Below are positions 34,637 through 44,724 of a DNA stretch of 64,000 nucleotides, piece by piece. Where the stretch lies: positions 1,116,001 to 1,180,000 of the forward strand of contig CANMGU010000001.1 of NCBI GenBank assembly GCA_947497455.1, read 5' to 3'. Within the stretch, counting starts at the first letter, position 1. Every line of letters starts with the position of its first letter. The notes under the pieces were generated by a model, which made no database searches, was not told where the DNA came from, and was given only the letters and a program-made list of their open reading frames with translations. The DNA comes from an uncultured Sphingomonadaceae bacterium (GTDB lineage Bacteria > Pseudomonadota > Alphaproteobacteria > Sphingomonadales > Sphingomonadaceae). The position numbers and the translations under genes are program-made.

Positions 34637-35815
34637 ATGACCTACGTGCCTGAAAATAGGGCTATCTACGATGCAGATAGCCACATCATGGAGCTCCCCA
34701 ACTTTCTTAAATCATATGCTGATCCTGGTTTGCGAGATGAAATTCCCGAAGTCAGTTACAGTGCTTCGCTCGTTACGGACGACGAGGTCGCGATTATCAT
34801 GGAGCAAGGCGGTCAGCATAGCGAGGATCACAAAAATACCATGATCGCTCTGGGTGACGATTTGATTCAAACTTCCAAAGAAATACAGGCCCTGGGTGCG
34901 TTTAACTCCTCAGACCGTTCAAAGGCGGTCGATCTGTTGGGGTTTCGCAAACAGCTTATATTCGCCACCCACAGTGTAGCGTTGCCGTTTCACCCCAGTT
35001 CCAAAACCGAAGCGCGATTGCGCTACGGGGCGACACGTGCACATAACCGGCACATGGCAGATTTTTGCAGCGATGATGAGCGATTGCTTGGTGTGGCAAT
35101 CACTCCGCTGGATGTTCCTGAAATGGCAATCGCAGAACTGGATTTTGCGATCGAATCCGGACTCGACGCGGTTTGGGTTCCTCATAGGGCCCCGATTGGC
35201 TTCTCATGCGGCCATGTCGATCTCGAACCGTTTTGGGCAAAGCTGGCAGAGGCGGGTATTCCTTTTCTATTCCATGTCGGCGGATCACCGCTGCAAGCGA
35301 TGAAGTCGTGGAACAACAATGGCCGCGCCGCTGTCAAAGACTGGATGGGTGGCGGAGAGAATGTACGCACCAAAGACGCGTTCGTTCTGCACCAAGCGGT
35401 GGAAACATTTATCAGCATGATGGTTGCTGAAGGTCTCTTCGAACGGTATCCAAATCTGCGCGGAGCCGCCGTGGAACTGGGTGCTGGCTGGGTACCGGAA
35501 TTGCTCCGCCGGATGGACGATTTAACCCGCATTTACAGCCGCGCGGATGAAAGCGTGCGCTTTGACCGTACGCCATCGGAACAGATCAGGGCACAAATGG
35601 CTTTTACCCCATTTCCGCATGAAGACGTTGCCAATATGATTGCGCAGTCAAACCCGGACCTTTATTTGTTCAGCAGCGACTATCCGCATGTCGAAGGTGG
35701 CCGCGATCCACTCGGAAAATTTGACAGGCATCTGGCCGATGCAGATGATGCAACCAAGGAAGCATTTTTTACGGAAAATTTCCTTCGGATATGGCCCGAA
35801 GCCCGAGCGCATTAA
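34637..35815 (+). CDS. amidohydrolase family protein (COG2159 type)
   Basis: Protein of 392 residues. ATG 34637 has GGGGAG 6 bases upstream. The TIM-barrel amidohydrolase-2 pattern is visible: AIYDADSHIMELP at the N-terminus (D-x-D-x-H metal motif region), a central FLFHVGGSPL, and the late SSDYPHVEGGRDPL with the metal or catalytic Asp. Relatives include decarboxylases and hydrolases of aromatic or lactone compounds. The substrate is not predictable. Last gene before the tRNA-Lys that ends the accessory segment. Confidence 0.87.
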   Translation: MTYVPENRAIYDADSHIMELPNFLKSYADPGLRDEIPEVSYSASLVTDDEVAIIMEQGGQHSEDHKNTMIALGDDLIQTSKEIQALGAFNSSDRSKAVDLLGFRKQLIFATHSVALPFHPSSKTEARLRYGATRAHNRHMADFCSDDERLLGVAITPLDVPEMAIAELDFAIESGLDAVWVPHRAPIGFSCGHVDLEPFWAKLAEAGIPFLFHVGGSPLQAMKSWNNNGRAAVKDWMGGGENVRTKDAFVLHQAVETFISMMVAEGLFERYPNLRGAAVELGAGWVPELLRRMDDLTRIYSRADESVRFDRTPSEQIRAQMAFTPFPHEDVANMIAQSNPDLYLFSSDYPHVEGGRDPLGKFDRHLADADDATKEAFFTENFLRIWPEARAH

Positions 35816-35974
35816 ACAAAGCGTCCAACAGTCCGCTTCTGGCACCATCAATGACAGCGATAAACGTATCGAATTCTCGGTATCTTGGGGCGTGCTGGCA
35901 GCATGATACGCTTGGTCTGCGTTCGGGATTAGTGCAAAAAACAATGTCCCGCATTATTTTTAGATCCGCGAAAA

Positions 35975-36050
<76 letters not shown>

Positions 36051-36069
36051 CTATTTTCGATACAGGGCC

Positions 36070-36097
36070 TATATAGGTTGGACTGTCCGGAGAACAA
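36070..36097 (-). promoter_or_regulatory. putative promoter of tRNA-Lys
   Basis: On the minus strand TTGTTC, 16-base spacer, TATATA; the expected start is about 13 bases before the mature tRNA. The -35 match is modest. Confidence 0.42.
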
Positions 36098-36120
36098 CCG
36101 TCTCAAGGACGATCTTGACT

Positions 36121-37233
36121 TTATCCAAAGGTTCCGCTGCGACGGCCCGGATGGCGGTCAATGGCCATTAATATTCCGATGCAGATCATGATGGTCATCA
36201 TCGACGATCCGCCATGGCTGAGGAAGGGCAGGGGAATGCCGACCACGGGTGCAAGGCCCATGACCATCATCAGATTAATCGCAACATAGAAGAATATTGT
36301 TGTCGTGAGTCCGGCGGCCGCGAGCTGTGAGAAGCGCGTTTTCGCCTTCATCGCGACGCCAAGGCCCCACCGGAACAATAGGAAAAAGCCGGTCAGTACC
36401 GCAACGCCGCCCATCAGGCCCCATTCCTCTGCCATGGTGGCGAAGACGAAATCTGTATGTCCTTCGGGGAGATAGTCGAGATGGCTTTGGGTGCCGTTCA
36501 AGAAGCCTTTGCCGAATATCCCGCCGGACCCGATTGCAATTTTGGATTGGCTGATATGGTAGCCCGCTCCCAAAGGGTCATTTTCGGGGTTGAGGAATGT
36601 AGTCACTCGGCGTTGTTGATATTCTTCTAGTGCAAAGAAAAAGGCGAGGGGCGCGATGACGGCAACCGCTGCCGCTCCGCCAATAAACAGACGCATCGGC
36701 AAACCGGCCAGGAAAGCGACGGTCATGGCACCGGCCACTACAGTGATTGTCGTACCAAGATCGGGTTGCAACAATATCAACGCGCAAGGAAATGCGAGCA
36801 ATATCAATAGCGGCCAGATGGCGCCCCATGTCCGTATCTGACCCGCTGGTAAGAGATCATAAAAACGAGCGACCGCGAGAATGATTGCCGGTTTCATCAG
36901 TTCCGAAGGTTGTATGCGGATGAAACCAAGGCTCAGCCATCTCTGGCTACCACCGCGAACCGCACCCATCAGTTCCACGCCCAGTAACATGATAACAACG
37001 GTAATGTAGACGGGAAAAGCAATGGTTTTCCAGAAATTCTCTTTCAATCGCGAAAAGACAATAGCCATGCCGAGAAAGACCAGAAAGCGTATCATGTGCA
37101 GGCCCGCCCAAGGCGTCAGGCTACCGCCGGCCGCCGAATATAGGACGACGAAACCAAAACTCGCCATGACAAGCAGCAGTAATATTGTTTTCCAAGGAAG
37201 TTGCGCAATGGGCGCAGGAATAAAATCGTTCAA
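36121..37233 (-). CDS. rodA: rod shape-determining peptidoglycan glycosyltransferase RodA
   Basis: SEDS-family membrane glycosyltransferase of 370 residues with about ten helices. TTG start 3 bases after the mrdA stop. Hallmarks are RGGSQRWLSLGFIRIQPSELMK, the LLQPDLGTT segment, QSKIAIGSGGIFGKGF, the catalytic-Asp region HTDFVFATMAEEWG and PFLSHGGSSM. It polymerises glycan strands during elongation together with the transpeptidase MrdA encoded just upstream. Confidence 0.96.
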   Translation of the reverse strand: MNDFIPAPIAQLPWKTILLLLVMASFGFVVLYSAAGGSLTPWAGLHMIRFLVFLGMAIVFSRLKENFWKTIAFPVYITVVIMLLGVELMGAVRGGSQRWLSLGFIRIQPSELMKPAIILAVARFYDLLPAGQIRTWGAIWPLLILLAFPCALILLQPDLGTTITVVAGAMTVAFLAGLPMRLFIGGAAAVAVIAPLAFFFALEEYQQRRVTTFLNPENDPLGAGYHISQSKIAIGSGGIFGKGFLNGTQSHLDYLPEGHTDFVFATMAEEWGLMGGVAVLTGFFLLFRWGLGVAMKAKTRFSQLAAAGLTTTIFFYVAINLMMVMGLAPVVGIPLPFLSHGGSSMMTIMICIGILMAIDRHPGRRSGTFG

Positions 37234-37236
37234 TGC

Positions 37237-39207
37237 CTATTGCCCCACTTCGGCAGCAGAACCTTCACCATTTGCTTCGGTTTGAGGTGGGGGTATGCGT
37301 CCTTCAGCTATTGCCTTTTCCAGCTCCTTCTGCGCGCGATAAGCGGCGAGCTGTCGATCCATGCGCTCGGAGATGGTTCCGTTCCAGCTTTCCTCCAGGG
37401 CTATCAGCTTCTCCATTGCCTGTTCGCGATCATAAAGAAACGTCATGACGTCACGGGCTACCGGATAAGCAGAAGAAGAACCACCTCCATGCTGAATCAC
37501 GACAGACGCAGCATAGCGCGGATTTTCAACCGGCGCGAAGCAGACAAACAAACCATGATCGCGGAATTTCCAAGGCACATCACGGCCTCCACGGCCATAT
37601 TTCAAGCTGACGACTTGCGCAGTTCCCGTTTTACCGCCCAACTTGATATCCTCGAGCGGGAGTCGTGCGCGTCTTGCCGTGCCGGCGCCATTTACCACCT
37701 CGCTCATTGCTTCGCGGACATAGGACAGATGCTCTGGAGAAATATCCAGCGGTGTTGCTGCAGGCCGATCTTGTTCGAACAGCAATTTGGCCTCTAGCTT
37801 CCTTCCTGAGGCCATGCGGGCGGCCATCACGCAAAGCTGCAAGGGATTGGACAGGAAATAACCCTGTCCAATAGCGCTATTCACGGTATCAAAATTGGCC
37901 CATTCACGGTCATGCCGCTTTTTGATCCATTGTGTGTCCGGCACTGTGCCATAGCTTTGCGAGGCAACCGGAAGGTCATATTTTGCGCCTAATCCGAGTT
38001 CACGCGCCATCAGTGCGATCGCGTCATATCCAATGCGCAATGCCATTTTGTAGAAATAAGTATCACAGCTTTGGGCATTTGCCCGCTTCATGTTCACGCT
38101 GCCATGGGTGCTGTGGCAATTGAAAAAGCGATTACCCACCCGCAATCCACCGGGACAGCTGACGGTTTCTTCTGGATCAATACCAGCACGCAGTAAGGCA
38201 AGTGACACCATCGGCTTGATTGTCGAGCCAGGCGGAAACAGACCCTTTAACGATTTGTCACGCAGGGGGACATGATCGTCGTCACGTAACATGCCATATT
38301 CAGTCTGTCCGATACCATCCGAAAAGCTGTTAGGATCAAAAGATGGCATAGACGTCATCGTGAGGATATCACCGGTCTCGCAATCCATCACCACTACCGA
38401 ACCTGATTCCGGACCGAGCCGGCGGGCGGCATATTCCTGCAAATCGACATCAAGGGTCAGTTGCAGCGCTTTTCCGGGAACGTCCGGCCTGCTGTCGAGT
38501 TCCCGAACGATTTTGCCGCGCGCGGTTACCTCAACCCGTTTGGCGCCCGGTTTCCCCTGCAAGCGGTCCTCAAACGTCTTTTCAAGACCATCCTTGCCGA
38601 TCTTATAACCTGGCGTGACCAATATTGGATCGGGGTTTTCCTTATAGTCTTCGGCCGAGGCGATCCCGACATAGCCGACCAGATGGCCGACCGCAGCTCC
38701 CGTCGGATAGAAGCGGGAAAAGCCTTGTCGGGGCGAGACACCAGGAAGATCGGGCAGCCGCACGCTGACCGCTGCAAATTTTTCCCAATCCAGTCCGGTC
38801 GCAACTTGCACCGGTTGGAAGCTGCTCGCCTGTGTCAGTTCCTTGTCGATCCTGTCGATCTCTTCCTGATCCAACGATAAGAGCTGAGCCAGTGTCGCAA
38901 CGGTTTTCTCTTTATCGCGCATGCGATCGGGAATCAGGTCAACGCGGAAATCGGTTTTGTTGTTTGCGATCGGTTTGCCGTTACGATCGATCAACCAGCC
39001 CCGCCGCGGTGGAACCAGCGTTAGATTAACCCGATTGCTCTCGGATAGAAGCTGATAACGCTCATTCTCCGCCACTGAAATATAGGCCATACGCCCAGCG
39101 AGAAGAACGCCGATGCCAACCTGCAGGCCGCCAATGATGGTGGCTCGTCGCGAAAATGTCAGTGCTTGAACCGCACCGCTTATCGTTTTGCCCCCGCTGA
39201 TACTCAT
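37237..39207 (-). CDS. mrdA: penicillin-binding protein 2 (elongation transpeptidase)
   Basis: Protein of 656 residues. ATG 39207 is chosen because it makes an ATGA overlap with mreD; a TTG 15 bases earlier is less likely. One N-terminal membrane helix (about 26-44), a pedestal domain with RRGWLIDRNGKPIA, then the transpeptidase: PPGSTIKP with catalytic Ser, SCD in AQSCDTYFYK and KTG in LGGKTGTAQV. The C-terminus is a charged helix and a Pro/Glu tail. Works with RodA in lateral wall synthesis. Confidence 0.96.
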   Translation of the reverse strand: MSISGGKTISGAVQALTFSRRATIIGGLQVGIGVLLAGRMAYISVAENERYQLLSESNRVNLTLVPPRRGWLIDRNGKPIANNKTDFRVDLIPDRMRDKEKTVATLAQLLSLDQEEIDRIDKELTQASSFQPVQVATGLDWEKFAAVSVRLPDLPGVSPRQGFSRFYPTGAAVGHLVGYVGIASAEDYKENPDPILVTPGYKIGKDGLEKTFEDRLQGKPGAKRVEVTARGKIVRELDSRPDVPGKALQLTLDVDLQEYAARRLGPESGSVVVMDCETGDILTMTSMPSFDPNSFSDGIGQTEYGMLRDDDHVPLRDKSLKGLFPPGSTIKPMVSLALLRAGIDPEETVSCPGGLRVGNRFFNCHSTHGSVNMKRANAQSCDTYFYKMALRIGYDAIALMARELGLGAKYDLPVASQSYGTVPDTQWIKKRHDREWANFDTVNSAIGQGYFLSNPLQLCVMAARMASGRKLEAKLLFEQDRPAATPLDISPEHLSYVREAMSEVVNGAGTARRARLPLEDIKLGGKTGTAQVVSLKYGRGGRDVPWKFRDHGLFVCFAPVENPRYAASVVIQHGGGSSSAYPVARDVMTFLYDREQAMEKLIALEESWNGTISERMDRQLAAYRAQKELEKAIAEGRIPPPQTEANGEGSAAEVGQ

Positions 39208-39719
39208 ACTGCTACTCGCCAATTGTCAATCGCGCCAATCAAGCGGGTTACGAATGGATAAAGGAGGATGGAAAGCAGAATCTGGGGCACCAATATTTCG
39301 AGCCGGAGGAGATTGGATTGGAAATCGATCACGAGCATGCCGCATATTAGCACAAAAATGATGGAAAGGGAGGCGATAAGCCAGTCTTGCCAATAATCCC
39401 TGCCGACACCGCGACGATCGAGTGTTTCCAGCGCCAGAAACACAAGCGACCATAAAAAGGCGGCGCTGCCAAAGGGTTGCCCGCTGAACATGTCATCAAC
39501 CATGCCAAGAGGAAAGCCTGCCCATACCGGCCAGTAGCCCGGACGGATCAGGCGCCATGAGAGCAGCACCAGAAGTCCCATTGGCGGCAGGATCGGATAG
39601 TCCGTAACTAGCGGTAAGGCCGTGATCATCGATCCCATTATGACCGTGATGGACGGAATGAATTTGATGCGAAACTGGGATGGCTGACGATTTATCCGGG
39701 AACGATAGGGTTTTGCCAC
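39204..39719 (-). CDS. mreD: rod shape-determining protein MreD
   Basis: Protein of 171 residues with five to six hydrophobic segments. GTG start overlapping the mreC stop (TAGTG). GMVDDMFSGQPFGSAAFLWSL contains the conserved D-D/GQPFG motif of MreD. It is part of the MreBCD-RodA-PBP2 elongasome in the inner membrane. Confidence 0.92.
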   Translation of the reverse strand: MAKPYRSRINRQPSQFRIKFIPSITVIMGSMITALPLVTDYPILPPMGLLVLLSWRLIRPGYWPVWAGFPLGMVDDMFSGQPFGSAAFLWSLVFLALETLDRRGVGRDYWQDWLIASLSIIFVLICGMLVIDFQSNLLRLEILVPQILLSILLYPFVTRLIGAIDNWRVAV

Positions 39720-40627
39720 TATTCGCTACCTTCCGTTTCGATGCCATCGCCGCCAATTTCTTCCTGCTCGATCGCCGCAACGGTTTCCGCCTGAAACATC
39801 GGCTGAACGATGACGTGGCTGACTTTAGCGGCATTCGCCAATATCCGTGCTATGGCACCGGTATCGGTCTTGCGGATCACAACGGCAACTGGAATGCCCG
39901 GTGCATAGAGGCCGCCGCTGCCCGAAGTGATGAGCAAATCACCACCCTTGAAGGGATTGATTCCGAGATTGATCGGTCGAATGTCAACGGTACCATCAGC
40001 GCGGCCAGTCGCAAAGGCCGGTAACTCGTCACTGGCGCGTTTCACCGGCATCACATTCTGGCTGTCGGAAACCAGCAATATCCGCGCCGTCGTTGGGCCA
40101 GCCTCCAGTACCCGTCCAACCAGGCCCTCGGGCGCGCGCACCGGCTGTCCGATTAAAATGCCATCGGTCGTTCCTAGTCCCAAAGTTGCCATCCGGCGGG
40201 AACTGGAAGATGTCGAGCTGATCAACCGTGCCATTCCGATCGCATCGGGTACTTCCTTATCAAGATCGAGCAACCGTTTCAGCCGCTCATTTTCCTGTTT
40301 GAGCGCGCGGGCTTCGAGTATCTCAATGCGGTTGCTTCTCAACTCACGTTCCATCGCCGCATTTTTGGACGCTGCGTTGAAATAGGCGGAGATATTATCG
40401 CCCGCATTGCCGGTGGCTCCGCCGACTTCAGAAAGGGTCTTGCTAACTGGCGCAGTTGCTTCCGCACCAATAGTACGCAGCACAGCAAAGCCTTGGGGGT
40501 CGAAAATGGAGATAAGCAGCAGGAGGAGACCGACGACAGCTCCTAATATGCCCAGTAAGTAGCTGGCGAATATGCTATATTGCGCCCGCTTGGAAAATCC
40601 TGGGCGCCGGTTTCGTGGCGGCGCCAT
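39719..40627 (-). CDS. mreC: rod shape-determining protein MreC
   Basis: Protein of 302 residues. A basic N-terminus and one membrane helix (about 19-42) are followed by a coiled coil (about 85-120, REL..RIEILEARALKQENERLKRLLDL) and the periplasmic beta domain with VGRVLEAGPTTARILLVSD and DLLITSGSGGLYAPGIPVA. It scaffolds the elongasome by contacting PBP2. 44 bases separate it from mreB. Confidence 0.95.
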   Translation of the reverse strand: MAPPRNRRPGFSKRAQYSIFASYLLGILGAVVGLLLLLISIFDPQGFAVLRTIGAEATAPVSKTLSEVGGATGNAGDNISAYFNAASKNAAMERELRSNRIEILEARALKQENERLKRLLDLDKEVPDAIGMARLISSTSSSSRRMATLGLGTTDGILIGQPVRAPEGLVGRVLEAGPTTARILLVSDSQNVMPVKRASDELPAFATGRADGTVDIRPINLGINPFKGGDLLITSGSGGLYAPGIPVAVVIRKTDTGAIARILANAAKVSHVIVQPMFQAETVAAIEQEEIGGDGIETEGSE

Positions 40628-40671
40628 GCTTGCTTATCCTCCCAATTTCTTCATTCTGGTCAAATCATCCA

Positions 40672-41730
<1,059 letters not shown>

Positions 41731-41887
41731 TTATATTTACAGCGAACGCTGTTCCCTAAAACCATAGCGACATTTTGGCTGAACGGGGGATGAAGCTAAG
41801 CATTCGGATCGTCCAGCAAATCCCCCCGAGAAACTAAGTCACAATCAAGGGTCGCTTGGCATGATCGCTTGGGCTAGGAATGGCGAT

Positions 41888-43711
41888 ATGTCAATAAGAA
41901 GACTCCCAAATAGCCTGATCAACCGGATCGCAGCCGGTGAAGTGGTCGAACGTCCGGCCAGTGCGCTAAAAGAGCTGGTCGAAAACGCCATTGATGCGGG
42001 ATCGCACCAGATCAATATCCGCCTCGAGCAAGGGGGGCTTGATCTGATCGAGGTGGCCGACAATGGCTGCGGCATGACCCGCAATGACATTACATTGGCA
42101 CTGGAACGACACGCAACGTCCAAACTGCCGGATGAAGCGATTGAAATGGTCGCAACATTAGGTTTTCGCGGCGAGGCGTTACCCTCCATTGCAAGTGTCG
42201 CGCGACTGACCATCGAAAGCCGGGTGGCAGGCGAAGATGGCTGGACACGTATCGTCAACCATGGAGAAGTCGAAAGCGACGGACCGGCAGCCATCCCGCC
42301 CGGCACCAAAGTTCGGGTGGAGCAGCTATTTGCCAAAGTTCCCGCCAGACGAAAGTTCCTGCGCACGCCGCGCAGCGAATATGCTGCCTGCGTGGATGTG
42401 GTGCGGCGACTTGCCATGGCCAGGCCCGATATCGGATTCACGCTGACCCATGAAAGTCGCAAGGCTATCGCGGTGCAGGGCGGTGAAAGCGGTCCCGATC
42501 GGGTGGCGGCGCTGACCAACAAGGAGCTGCGCGCCAATAGTGTTGCGGTCGATCTGGTGCGCGAGGAGGTTAGACTGTCTGGTGTCGCAGGTCTGCCGAC
42601 TTATAACCGCGGCGTTGCGGACCATCAGTTTCTGTTCGTCAACGGCAGACCTGTAAAAGACCGGCTATTGGTCGGTGCAGTGCGTGGAGCCTATGCGGAA
42701 ATGCTTGCGCGGGATCGTCATCCTATTGTGGCGCTCTTTATCGACATGCCGCCGGAGCTTGTGGACGTAAACGTGCATCCGGCAAAAACCGAAGTACGCT
42801 TTCGTGAGCCGGCGATGATTCGCGGAATGATTGTCAGTGGTTTGCGACGTGCTTTGGACGAAGGCGGTTTTCGCGCGGTCCAGCGTCCGGCAGAATCCGC
42901 TTTGGCCAATTGGCAAACAGAACCACAGGCGCCGGATCCGCAAACGAGTATTTTTACAGCGCAGGGGCCGGGCGGGGGCAGAGCCACCATAGCCTCGCAA
43001 CCTTATCCATCTGCAGCCACAGGCGGCCTGCACGCCGATAAAAGTGCATATGGTGGGATCAATCCCGATGAATTGGCGCCTTTGATGGGCCGGGCTGAAG
43101 AGGCGGCGGAACCGGTTCCCGAGGCAGTCAGCCATCCGCTCGGCATCGCCCGGGGGCAGGTGGCAAAGACCTATATTGTTGCAGAAGCAGAAGATGGGCT
43201 GGTCATTGTCGATCAACATGCAGCCCATGAGCGGCTAGTACTCGAACGGATGCGCAAGGCCGTTGAGGGCGGGACAGTTGCGTCTCAGGCCTTGTTGATG
43301 GCTGAAGTTGTGGAGCTGGATGAAAATGCCTGCGACCGCCTTGAAGCACGTCAGGCGGAATTGTCCGAATTCGGGCTGGAACTGGAACGATTCGGCCCCA
43401 CTGCCATGTTGGTGCGTGCGACGCCGGCGATGCTCGGTGCTGGCGATGTCAAAGGCTTGATCACCGACTTGGCGGATGAACTTGGGGCCTATGACGAAGC
43501 TTTGTCGCTGAAAGAACGGATAGATCATGTCGCGTCGACTATGGCCTGTCACGGATCTGTGCGGGCAGGGCGCGTGCTCAATGTCGCGGAGATGAATGCG
43601 CTTCTGCGGGAAATGGAAGTGACCCCCCATTCAGGCCAGTGCAATCACGGCCGTCCTACCTGGGTTAAACTGGCGCATGGCGATATTGAAAAGCTCTTTG
43701 GGAGAAAGTGA
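41888..43711 (+). CDS. mutL: DNA mismatch repair protein MutL
   Basis: Protein of 607 residues; ATG 41888 (AGGA 9 bases upstream) is preferred over 41861. GHKL ATPase motifs are ELVENAIDAGS, EVADNGCGM and LGFRGEALPSI. The C-terminal domain has DQHAAHERLVLE, which fits the endonuclease motif DQHA-x2-E-x4-E, as expected in bacteria without MutH. A Pro/Gln/Ala-rich linker lies near 345-400. It overlaps the following lipoprotein gene by one base. Confidence 0.96.
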   Translation: MSIRRLPNSLINRIAAGEVVERPASALKELVENAIDAGSHQINIRLEQGGLDLIEVADNGCGMTRNDITLALERHATSKLPDEAIEMVATLGFRGEALPSIASVARLTIESRVAGEDGWTRIVNHGEVESDGPAAIPPGTKVRVEQLFAKVPARRKFLRTPRSEYAACVDVVRRLAMARPDIGFTLTHESRKAIAVQGGESGPDRVAALTNKELRANSVAVDLVREEVRLSGVAGLPTYNRGVADHQFLFVNGRPVKDRLLVGAVRGAYAEMLARDRHPIVALFIDMPPELVDVNVHPAKTEVRFREPAMIRGMIVSGLRRALDEGGFRAVQRPAESALANWQTEPQAPDPQTSIFTAQGPGGGRATIASQPYPSAATGGLHADKSAYGGINPDELAPLMGRAEEAAEPVPEAVSHPLGIARGQVAKTYIVAEAEDGLVIVDQHAAHERLVLERMRKAVEGGTVASQALLMAEVVELDENACDRLEARQAELSEFGLELERFGPTAMLVRATPAMLGAGDVKGLITDLADELGAYDEALSLKERIDHVASTMACHGSVRAGRVLNVAEMNALLREMEVTPHSGQCNHGRPTWVKLAHGDIEKLFGRK

Positions 43712-44229
43712 TGAGGATTTTCGCATTGGTTATGGCAGTATTAGTAGCCGCGGGTTGTTCTCCGATAGAAAACGATGAACCCTCTGGACCGGCGGAAGAA
43801 GAGGAAGTGCTTCCCGTTGAGCCGGACGGCGGCATCGGTGATGGCATTAGCCGTCCCTATTTGATGCCCATGGTCTACGATGAATTTAGCCAAGCCATAG
43901 AAGCGGGAGCCGGTTGTGCATTTATTGCTCAAGGCAACAAAGATCCTCTGTTCGCGGCCACTGCGCCGGACAGCGACAAAATTGCAGGCAAAGGGGCGAT
44001 CAAGATCAACGACTTTGTTGTGGTCCTGACACATAACGGCGTTGGTCTTGCGCAAGTTGAAGCAGGTGGCGTTTTTTCCAGCGAGGCGGTTGAGGTGACA
44101 ATCGAACATCCTGGTGGCGAACCGAGCAGTGAAAAGGAAGGCGCCTATTTTTGGCCTGCGACACTCAAGATCAGCCAGGATGAGGCTGGTTCCAACATGT
44201 ACGAAGGCATTTATGAATGTGGCGCATAA
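43711..44229 (+). CDS. predicted lipoprotein, function unknown
   Basis: Protein of 172 residues. ATG 43711 has GGGAG 6 bases upstream and overlaps the mutL stop. A signal peptide ends in lipobox VAAGC (Cys16); then comes a Glu/Pro-rich acidic linker and a compact domain with two Cys (GAGCAFIAQ, YECGA) that could form a disulfide. No family is recognised. Its coupling to mutL is probably positional only. Confidence 0.75.
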   Translation: MRIFALVMAVLVAAGCSPIENDEPSGPAEEEEVLPVEPDGGIGDGISRPYLMPMVYDEFSQAIEAGAGCAFIAQGNKDPLFAATAPDSDKIAGKGAIKINDFVVVLTHNGVGLAQVEAGGVFSSEAVEVTIEHPGGEPSSEKEGAYFWPATLKISQDEAGSNMYEGIYECGA

Positions 44230-44237
44230 CTGTCTGA

Positions 44238-44684
44238 TCAGTCCCCACGAACTTTGATGAGTCCGGTGCTTTCCATCGTCATGACTTTCTCGTCATGCTG
44301 GTTGAGCACAGTGATCTTGCCTTTCATGATTCCCATTTTCGGACGGCTTTCCGACTGTCGTTTCTCCAACGTCACATGTTCGCAGCGCAGCGTGTCACCT
44401 GGATAGACTGGTTTTAGCCAACGTAGATTCTCGACACCAGGTGAACCCAATCCGGCCTGTTTATTAGCGTTCATCTGGTCGACCATCATCCGCATCATCA
44501 TCGCGGCACTGTGCCATCCGCTGGCAGACAAGCGGCCAAAATGGGTCTTCGCAGCGGCCTCCTCGTCGAGATGAAACGGTTGCGGGTCATATTTCGTGGC
44601 GAAGTCGATTACCTCTTCCCGGGTGACTTCATAGGAACCGTATTTCTGGACGACGTTGATCTGGATATCTTCATAATAAAGCAT
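44238..44684 (-). CDS. MaoC-like acyl dehydratase
   Basis: Hot-dog-fold protein of 148 residues. TKYDPQPFHLDEEAA carries the Asp/His pair of R-specific enoyl hydratases (D-P-x-P-x-H), followed by FGRLSASGWHSAAM. It probably hydrates a short or medium enoyl-CoA, for example in fatty-acid or polyester metabolism. Convergent with the lipoprotein gene, 8 bases apart. Confidence 0.9.
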   Translation of the reverse strand: MLYYEDIQINVVQKYGSYEVTREEVIDFATKYDPQPFHLDEEAAAKTHFGRLSASGWHSAAMMMRMMVDQMNANKQAGLGSPGVENLRWLKPVYPGDTLRCEHVTLEKRQSESRPKMGIMKGKITVLNQHDEKVMTMESTGLIKVRGD

Positions 44685-44724
44685 TGGTGATCTTTCTGAT
44701 GAACCCTGTTTCTATGACAAGGTT

